DNA from: an uncultured Collinsella sp.
Lineage (GTDB): Bacteria; Actinomycetota; Coriobacteriia; Coriobacteriales; Coriobacteriaceae
DNA length: 11,734 nt
Direction of reading: 5' to 3'
NCBI GenBank assembly: GCA_958372035.1
Contig: CATXML010000022.1
Coordinates: 1-11,734, forward strand
In this document: positions 6,981 to 11,734 of the stretch, in pieces
Position numbering within the stretch: the first letter of the stretch is position 1
Layout: each line of letters begins with the position of its first letter
Made by a program: the position numbers and the translations under genes
The notes under the pieces: generated by a model
What the model was told of the DNA's origin: nothing
The model's input: the letters and a program-made list of their open reading frames with translations, nothing else
Databases searched by the model: none

Positions 6981-8021
6981 TTACAGCTCGACGAGCTGGC
7001 CGGTCTCGGCGGCCTCCTTGATGGCGTTAAGCAGCGTGAGCGTCTTAACGTTGTCGGCGGGGGTCACGACGGGCTCGACCTCGCGGCGGACGACCTTCAC
7101 AAAGTGCTTGAGCTGCATCTTGTGCGGCAGTGCCGGGTCGACGGCCGGAATCTCCATCTGCAGCGGCTTGTGCCAGTTGGAGGCGCCGTCGTAGGAGAAC
7201 TGGTGCAGGCGGGGCAGCGACAGGGCGCCCTTGGTGCCACCGATAAAGTAGGCATCGGCGTCGAAGGGGCGGTACTGCGGGTCCTCGCGAGCAGTCGCCT
7301 CCCAGTTCCAGGGGCTGGCGGTGGCGTCGGAGATGGTCATGCTCGCGAGCGCGCCATCGGCAAAGCGAACGTTGACCACGGCGGAGTCCTCGGTCTCAAA
7401 ACCGCGGGCGGCGCTGGACTGCATACCCTGGACGGCAACGGGCTCGCCCAGCAGATAGCGGAGCAGGTCGACGTCGTGAACCAGGTTAACCAGGATCGGG
7501 CCGGCACCCTTCTTGCGGCGCCACTCGACATCGAAGTACTCGTCGTTCTTATAGATCATATAGTGGAAGCTCGACACGGTGAGCTTGCCCAGCTCGCCGG
7601 ACTCGATGATCTCCTTGGCCTTGTTCACAAACGGGTTGTGGCGACGGTGCTGGCCCACGAGCACGGGCACGCCGGCGGTCTCGGCCTCGGCGGCGAAGGC
7701 CTGGGCATCCTCGAGATCGTTGGAGATCGGCTTTTCGACCAGCGGCACGATGTTGCGCTTCACAGCCTCGCGGGCAACGCCCAGGTGCAGGTCGTTGGGG
7801 GTGGCGATAATGACGGCCTCGGGCTTGACCTCGTCCATCATCTGGGCAGGATCGGTGTAAAACGGCACGCCGGCGGACTCGGCCGTGGCGCGGGCGCCCT
7901 CAAAGGCGTCGGCGATGGCGACGAGCTCGGCCTCGGGCTCCTCGGTGACAAAGCGGATGTGGTTGCGGCCCATGGCGCCGGCGCCGATAACGGCAATGCG
8001 GACGGGGTTGAGCTCAGACAT
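6981..8021 (-). CDS. Gfo/Idh/MocA family NAD(P)-dependent oxidoreductase
   Basis: The 346-residue product has the family layout. An N-terminal Rossmann fold carries GAGAMG (13-18) and the acidic end of strand two (VAIADAF). The family EKP motif is at 96-98 (VEKPIS), with K97 the usual catalytic lysine. The C-terminal alpha/beta domain carries the substrate-site segment NLVHDVDLLRYL, with H182 the expected second catalytic residue. Members oxidise or reduce a hydroxyl of sugars, inositols or sugar acids in the cytosol; I cannot assign the substrate. Start 8021 has AAGGAG 5 nt upstream. It is the third gene after the SDR and MFS genes, all on the same strand, and is separated from the MFS gene by 69 bp holding a hairpin. 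The second dehydrogenase in the operon suggests sequential oxidation or keto-intermediate epimerisation. Confidence 0.9.
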   Translation of the reverse strand: MSELNPVRIAVIGAGAMGRNHIRFVTEEPEAELVAIADAFEGARATAESAGVPFYTDPAQMMDEVKPEAVIIATPNDLHLGVAREAVKRNIVPLVEKPISNDLEDAQAFAAEAETAGVPVLVGQHRRHNPFVNKAKEIIESGELGKLTVSSFHYMIYKNDEYFDVEWRRKKGAGPILVNLVHDVDLLRYLLGEPVAVQGMQSSAARGFETEDSAVVNVRFADGALASMTISDATASPWNWEATAREDPQYRPFDADAYFIGGTKGALSLPRLHQFSYDGASNWHKPLQMEIPAVDPALPHKMQLKHFVKVVRREVEPVVTPADNVKTLTLLNAIKEAAETGQLVEL

Positions 8022-8051
8022 TTCGACTCCTTAATAATTGGTGGCTGCCGA

Positions 8052-8082
8052 ATGTGACAAAGGGGCTGTCCCTTTGTCACAT
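8052..8082. repeat. Perfect 13-bp-arm hairpin inside the operon
   Basis: ATGTGACAAAGGG (8052-8064) and CCCTTTGTCACAT (8070-8082) are perfect inverted repeats with a 5-nt loop, lying between the MFS stop and the oxidoreductase start. No U-tract follows on the minus strand, so it probably does not fully terminate. It may set the ratio of the two products by attenuation or mRNA protection, or be an interspersed repeat. Confidence 0.7.
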
Positions 8083-8090
8083 CGATACGA

Positions 8091-9347
8091 CTAAGCGGAC
8101 TTCTTCTTGCTGTCGGAGACCATCATATAGACGGTGAGCACGACGGCGGTGGCGGCGATCACGATGGCGCCGTAGAAGGACTGCTGGTAGGCGGCGCTGC
8201 CGGCCTCGGCGTGATACAGCACGGCGGTGATGGGCTGGCTGATCCAGGTGGAAGCGGCATAGCCCAGGAACATGATGCCGTAGTTGACGCCGATGTTGCT
8301 GGTGCCAAAGGCGCCACCAGTGAGCGGCGGGTAGATGACGAGCAGGGCGCCAAAGCTAAAGCCGAGCAGGGCGAGTGCCACAAAGAACATGCTCTGCGTA
8401 AAGCTCATCGACATGATGACGAGCGCGACGATGGTGACGACAAGGCTGATGAGCAGCGACTTATAGGCGCCGAGCTTGTCGATGATCTGACCAAAGGACA
8501 GGCGACCGACCAGGTTGGCGCAGGTGTTGACGGAGACCACCACGCCGCCGAGGGCGACAGCTGCGGCGCTCGTGGGGTCGGCGAAGAGCTGGACGGCGGC
8601 GATGGAGGCAACCTTGCCCACGAGCAGGGTACCCGCGGTGGCGGCAAAGGCGAAGGTGACGATGAGGACCCAGAAGCGCGGGGTCTTGACCATCTCGCCC
8701 GGAGTGAGGTCACCGAAGGTGCCGGCGTGCGCTCCGCCCTTGGGGGCCTCGAAGCCCTCGGGCAGCCAGCCGGCCTCGGGGGCCTTCAGGAACAGGGCGG
8801 AGGCGGCGATCGTCACAAAGAAGATGACGCCGAGTGCCTTGAGGGCGCCAAAGATGCCCAGGCTCGGGATGAGCAGTGAGGCGAGCACCGGGGACAGCAC
8901 GGCGGGGCCGGCGGTCGAAGCGGCAAGGGTGATGCCGGAGGCGAGACCCTTCTTGTCGATGAACCACTTTTGGCCGGTGGTGAGCGCGGGGTTGTAACCC
9001 AGACCGTTGCCGATGGCGGCGACGAGCGAGAACCACAGGTAGAACTGCCACGGCTCGGTGACGGTGCCGGACATGAACCAGCCCACGCCGTAGCACACGG
9101 CGGCGGCGATCACGACGTTGCGGGGGCCGATCTTGTCGGAGATACGGCCGGCGAAGATGCCCGTCACGGCCATGATGGTCTGGAAGACCGGGAAAGCCCA
9201 GGTAAGTGCGCTGGACCACTCGGGGTAGACGGCGAGCAGATTCTTGGACACGACGGAGTACAGCGCGATGGAGCTGATGAAGAACATGGTGACGCACGCG
9301 GCAGAAAGCACGACGGCGCGACCCTTATTGGAGTTGGTGGAAGCCAT
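8091..9347 (-). CDS. MFS transporter, OFA (oxalate/formate antiporter)-like
   Basis: The 418-residue product has about 12 hydrophobic segments split by a central hydrophilic loop (about 188-222), the standard MFS shape. The first half has motif A (GRISDKIGPR, 67-76) and the second half the related GRLSFGQIIDKLGAYK (281-296). The OFA-like marks are QKWFIDKKGLASGI (126-139) and the loop APEAGWLPEGFE (189-200). OFA members move small organic anions such as oxalate or formate across the inner membrane, but the group is broad and many members carry other carboxylates. The N-terminus is short and positively charged, entering the first membrane segment at about residue 11. A modest AGAAAGAG ribosome site precedes ATG 9347. 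It sits between two dehydrogenase genes, which suggests that it imports their substrate. Confidence 0.87.
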   Translation of the reverse strand: MASTNSNKGRAVVLSAACVTMFFISSIALYSVVSKNLLAVYPEWSSALTWAFPVFQTIMAVTGIFAGRISDKIGPRNVVIAAAVCYGVGWFMSGTVTEPWQFYLWFSLVAAIGNGLGYNPALTTGQKWFIDKKGLASGITLAASTAGPAVLSPVLASLLIPSLGIFGALKALGVIFFVTIAASALFLKAPEAGWLPEGFEAPKGGAHAGTFGDLTPGEMVKTPRFWVLIVTFAFAATAGTLLVGKVASIAAVQLFADPTSAAAVALGGVVVSVNTCANLVGRLSFGQIIDKLGAYKSLLISLVVTIVALVIMSMSFTQSMFFVALALLGFSFGALLVIYPPLTGGAFGTSNIGVNYGIMFLGYAASTWISQPITAVLYHAEAGSAAYQQSFYGAIVIAATAVVLTVYMMVSDSKKKSA

Positions 9348-9374
9348 TGGACTCTTTCTAATCGATACGGGGGA

Positions 9375-9401
9375 GGGAGGGGCGCGTCCGCGGGGCCTCC
9401 C
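9375..9401. other. GC-rich hairpin in the SDR-MFS gap
   Basis: GGGAGG (9375-9380) pairs with CCTCCC (9396-9401) around a 15-nt GC-rich loop in the 66-bp gap between the two genes. No T-run follows, so complete termination is unlikely. It may reduce read-through or shield the SDR message. Confidence 0.35.
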
Positions 9402-9413
9402 AGTCGGGCTGGT

Positions 9414-10295
9414 TTACTGATCGGTCGGCTTTGCGACGCCGGACTCGTCGGACCAAAGCTCGACACCCTTGTTCTTAAGGTAGTTGTCGGCGTATGCGCG
9501 ACGGCCGCCGGGCTTGGCGGTGAGGTCGCCCATCATATTGGAGAAGCCGCCGTCGACCTTGATGGCGTCGCCGGTGGTAAAGTCCGAGCGCGTGGACGCC
9601 AGGAACATGACGGCGTTGGCGATATCGCTGACCTCGCCGATGCGGCGCGTGGCGATCAGGCGGCTGCGGCTCTTCTCGACCTCGGGGTCGGCGTAGAAGT
9701 TGGCCGACATCGGGGTCTTAACGAAGCAGGGCTCGACGCAGTTGGAGCGCACGCCGTAGGGGCCCCACTCGGCGGCGAGCATCTTGGACATCATGTTGAC
9801 GCCGGCCTTGGTGGAGCTGTACACGCCCGAGAACGTCTCGGGGGAGTGGCTGGCGACGGTCGAGATGTGCACCAGGCGGCCCTGGCCGGCCTTGATCATC
9901 TCGCGACCAAAGCGCTGCGAGGTGATGAAGTAGCCGGTGAGGTTGACGTTGATGACCTCGTTCCAGTCGGAGAGCGGCAGGTCCTCCATGGCGGCGAAGC
10001 GCAGGATACCGGCGGTGTTGACGAGGACGTCGACACGGCCGAAGTTGGCGATGGTGGCATCGACGGCGGCCTGAACCTCGGCCTCGTCGGTGGCGTTCAT
10101 CTTGTAGCCCTCGGCGTGGATGCCAAACTCAGCGGCGAGGTCAGCGGCTGCGGCCTTGACCTTTTCCTCGTCCAGATCGAGCAGGACGACGTTGGCGCCG
10201 TTGCGGGCGAACTCGCGGCAAATCTCGACGCCCATACCGCCGAGTGCGCCGGTCACGGCGCAGACATCGCCCTCGAGCTTAAGCCAGTTGCTCAT
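9414..10295 (-). CDS. Short-chain dehydrogenase/reductase (classical SDR) with C-terminal extension
   Basis: The 293-residue product is a classical SDR. The cofactor motif is TGALGGMG (15-22), the strand-two acid is D40 (VVLLDLD, suggesting NAD over NADP), and NTAG is at 93-96. The catalytic set is N118 (NVNLTG), S145 (HIST), Y159 and K163 (YSSTK). The fold closes at VDGGFSN (247-253). Most classical SDRs end near there, but this one has a 43-residue tail with GGRRAYADNYLKNKGVEL. It most resembles sugar-acid and polyol dehydrogenases such as gluconate 5-dehydrogenase; the substrate is not determinable. ATG 10295 has AAGGG about 8 nt upstream. It is the first gene of a leftward operon with the MFS and Gfo/Idh genes, divergent from a LysR gene that probably regulates it. 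Confidence 0.9.
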   Translation of the reverse strand: MSNWLKLEGDVCAVTGALGGMGVEICREFARNGANVVLLDLDEEKVKAAAADLAAEFGIHAEGYKMNATDEAEVQAAVDATIANFGRVDVLVNTAGILRFAAMEDLPLSDWNEVINVNLTGYFITSQRFGREMIKAGQGRLVHISTVASHSPETFSGVYSSTKAGVNMMSKMLAAEWGPYGVRSNCVEPCFVKTPMSANFYADPEVEKSRSRLIATRRIGEVSDIANAVMFLASTRSDFTTGDAIKVDGGFSNMMGDLTAKPGGRRAYADNYLKNKGVELWSDESGVAKPTDQ

Positions 10296-10321
10296 AGGAA
10301 CTTCCCTTCTTGTGCCTCCCG

Positions 10322-10348
10322 GTGGGTCGCTCCCATTAACCGACCCAC
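10322..10348. promoter_or_regulatory. Inverted repeat in the SDR 5' leader
   Basis: GTGGGTCG (10322-10329) and CGACCCAC (10341-10348) are perfect 8-bp arms with an 11-nt spacer, 27-53 bp upstream of the SDR start and downstream of the proposed promoter. It could be a leader hairpin or an operator for the adjacent LysR protein. Confidence 0.4.
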
Positions 10349-10364
10349 GTGGTTTTCGCTGGTT

Positions 10365-10393
10365 ATCGTATGCTTAGCGTTCGCGCAGGTGAA
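10365..10393 (-). promoter_or_regulatory. Candidate promoter of the SDR-MFS-oxidoreductase operon
   Basis: On the minus strand TTCACC (10393-10388) is followed after 17 bp by TACGAT (10370-10365). Each matches four of six consensus bases. Transcription would start near 10358, giving a leader of about 63 nt that includes the 10322-10348 inverted repeat. A weak core promoter is normal for an operon needing a LysR activator. Confidence 0.35.
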
Positions 10394-10415
10394 TTGCATA
10401 TTTGTTAGAATGACG

Positions 10416-10461
10416 TTAACCGTAGGTTTACACTGTACATTGAGGTTTGTTCTCAATTGAG
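10416..10461. promoter_or_regulatory. Two dyad sites in the LysR-SDR intergenic region, candidate operators
   Basis: TTAACCGTAGGTTTA (10416-10430) is a near-palindrome (five of six arm pairs). CTCAATTGAG (10452-10461) is a perfect 10-bp palindrome. Both lie upstream of the -35 of the leftward operon and upstream of the LysR start, where LysR-type proteins usually bind. TAGAAT (10406-10411) on the plus strand could be a -10 for the LysR gene, but no matching -35 is seen. Confidence 0.4.
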
Positions 10462-10528
10462 CGCGTGACCTGCGAAAACGACCCCCTGCGGTGCTGTGGG
10501 CCCGCGCGTGCGAAAACGGGAGATTGAC

Positions 10529-11407
10529 GTGTACGATCGACGACTTGACGCTATTTCGGCCGCCGCGGAGCTGGGAAGTTTCTCGCGTGCCGCGGCAAAG
10601 CTGCGCGTGTCGACGCCGGCACTCGTCAAGCAGGTTTCGGGCTTCGAGGCCGAGTTCGGCATCACGCTGTTCGAGCGCTCGCATTCGGGCGTCAAGGTGA
10701 CGCCGGCGGGTGCTCTGCTGGTGGACGACGCGCGCTCGATCATGCGCCAGTCCGAGGACGCACTGCGTCGTGCCCGACGCGCGGCGGGCGATGGCGGCGC
10801 CGTGCGCCTGGGTGTGTCGATGATGTGCCCGGGGCGCCATACACTCGCGCTATGGCCGCAGCTGCACGACATGGAACCGCGTTTGCGTTTTGAGATTGTG
10901 CCGGTGGGGGACCTTTACGACGAGCGCGAGACCGTCATGCGCAGCTTGGGCCGCGAGGTCGATGTGGTGCAATCGAGTTTTTCAACCCCACGTTGGGGTG
11001 ATGCCTGCCAAAAGCTCCGCATTGTCAACGTGCCGTTTTATATCGATCTGCCGCGCACGAGCCCGCTGGCGCGCAAGAATCGCATTACGGTCGCCGACTT
11101 GGAGGGTATGCGTCTGCGCGTACTACGCCACGGCAACGACGCCATGGACAGCCTGCGCATCGACCTTTTGGCCGACGGCGGCGTGGACGTGATCGACGTG
11201 GACAGCTTTGATTTTGCACTCTTTAACGAGGCGGAGGAAAAGGGCGACGCGGTGCTCACCTGCGGCGCATGGTCGGGCGTGCACCCGGCTTTTGTGGGCA
11301 TGCCGTTCCTATGCGGCCGCGAAGTGCCGGTCTTTCTACACTACCCGCTCGAGCCCACCCTCCAAGTACAAAAATTCGTCAACGCCATGGCCCAACTCCT
11401 CAACTAG
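10529..11407 (+). CDS. LysR-type transcriptional regulator
   Basis: The 292-residue product has the LysR layout. An N-terminal winged helix-turn-helix starts LDAISAAAELGSFSRAAAKL with recognition region STPALVKQVSGFE (28-40) and LFERSHSGVKVTPAG after it. A linker helix runs to about residue 80, followed by a two-lobed periplasmic-binding-like effector domain (about 88-292, from VRLGVSM). Proteins of this family bind DNA as tetramers and respond to a small ligand, often the pathway's substrate. I chose the GTG start at 10529 because GGGAG lies 6 nt upstream and the protein then begins as LysR proteins do; a GTG at 10496 would add 11 residues with no ribosome site. It is divergent from the SDR-MFS-oxidoreductase operon across 233 bp, the classic arrangement for an activator of its neighbour. 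Confidence 0.9.
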   Translation: MYDRRLDAISAAAELGSFSRAAAKLRVSTPALVKQVSGFEAEFGITLFERSHSGVKVTPAGALLVDDARSIMRQSEDALRRARRAAGDGGAVRLGVSMMCPGRHTLALWPQLHDMEPRLRFEIVPVGDLYDERETVMRSLGREVDVVQSSFSTPRWGDACQKLRIVNVPFYIDLPRTSPLARKNRITVADLEGMRLRVLRHGNDAMDSLRIDLLADGGVDVIDVDSFDFALFNEAEEKGDAVLTCGAWSGVHPAFVGMPFLCGREVPVFLHYPLEPTLQVQKFVNAMAQLLN

Positions 11408-11430
11408 CTCATTTCGCGCGGGGCTTTTTT
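11406..11430 (+). terminator. Weak intrinsic terminator of the LysR gene
   Basis: A 5-bp stem (AGCTC 11406-11410 with GGGCT 11421-11425, one G-T pair) overlaps the LysR stop codon and runs directly into TTTTTT (11425-11430). The stem is short, but the U-tract is good. Confidence 0.45.
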
Positions 11431-11460
11431 AACTACTCTCGCTGTCCTAGAAAAATCTCA

Positions 11461-11498
11461 GCAAACAAATGAGGTCCCGGCCATAAGGCCGAGACCTT
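11461..11498 (-). terminator. Intrinsic terminator for a leftward gene beyond the right edge
   Basis: AGGTC-C-CGGCC (11472-11482) pairs with GGCCG-A-GACCT (11487-11497) around ATAA, ten pairs with one mismatch. On the minus strand it is followed by ATTTGTTTGC (11470-11461). The plus side has no T-run, so it should stop transcripts arriving from the right. Confidence 0.55.
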
Positions 11499-11541
11499 AC
11501 ATGCTTCACCTTCAGTTTTACGTTTCGAGCGGAGCAGCGCA

Positions 11542-11637
11542 GGAGGCTGGGGCCACGGGGTATAACCTCCGCGCGCAGTTGCGCAGCGAAGCGAGAATGT
11601 TTGAGCACGGAGGTTATACCCCGTGGCCCCAGCCTCC
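11542..11637. repeat. Perfect 30-bp inverted repeat with GCGAAGCG at the exact loop centre
   Basis: Bases 11542-11571 are the exact reverse complement of 11608-11637. The 36-nt loop contains GCGAAGCG (11586-11593), whose midpoint is the symmetry centre of the repeat, and a smaller near-palindrome GCGCAGTTGCGC (11573-11584). There is no U-tract on either side and no protein-like ORF. The remaining bases to the right edge (11638-11734) show no gene or structure I can support. Confidence 0.8.
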
Positions 11638-11734
11638 GGTGGGAGCATCTACACCGAGACACACGGACACTTAGCAATGGATAGCTCACACCCGACGACC
11701 CACCCGCAAAAAACCAAACCAGTTTGTAATTAAC

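Noticed and set aside
6876..8057. 393-codon plus-strand ORF
   Set aside because: It is antisense to the Gfo/Idh oxidoreductase, whose GAGAMG and EKP motifs are clear.
8970..10460. 496-codon plus-strand ORF
   Set aside because: It lies opposite the SDR gene and the 5' part of the MFS gene, with shadow-like composition and no motif.

Overview
The window is high-GC, gene-dense bacterial chromosome. The GC-rich codon bias, the style of the intergenic hairpins and the feel of the proteins suggest a Coriobacteriia actinobacterium such as Collinsella. That assignment is an inference from recognition, not from a search. I saw no rRNA, tRNA, CRISPR array, transposase or phage gene.

Left part (1-4042): a 3'-truncated rlmKL-type 23S rRNA methyltransferase runs leftward off the window edge. 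Its front methyltransferase domain has lost key motifs. Diverging from it over only 75 bp is a HAD-superfamily phosphatase, followed by a small transaldolase of the fructose-6-phosphate aldolase (FSA) family.

Middle (4043-6980): the convergent gap between transaldolase and tex (380 bp) is packed with repeats. It holds a duplicated copy of the end of the transaldolase gene, a 17-bp-arm hairpin, a 208-bp element with 39-bp terminal inverted repeats, and an intrinsic terminator inside that element. tex, an RNA-binding transcription accessory protein, is a complete leftward gene. Its upstream gap (410 bp) holds a 137-bp imperfect palindrome and the terminator of the next operon.

Right part (6981-11407): a leftward three-gene operon encodes an SDR dehydrogenase, an OFA-like MFS transporter and a Gfo/Idh/MocA oxidoreductase. 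A divergent LysR-type regulator faces it. The likely logic is that the LysR protein senses a small organic substrate, the MFS protein imports it, and two NAD(P)-dependent dehydrogenases oxidise or epimerise it. The substrate cannot be read from the sequence.

Right edge (11408-11734): no gene. It holds two terminators (one rightward, for the LysR gene, and one leftward, implying a leftward gene beyond the window) and a perfect 30-bp-arm inverted repeat. The loop of that repeat is centred on the same GCGAAGCG octamer found in the middle of the hairpin after the transaldolase gene.

The strongest leads are the family of long hairpins with different stems and a shared loop core, the MITE-like element and 137-bp palindrome, the gene-end duplication after the transaldolase, and the apparently dead RlmL half of RlmKL. 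No single feature is clearly a new defence or biosynthetic system.
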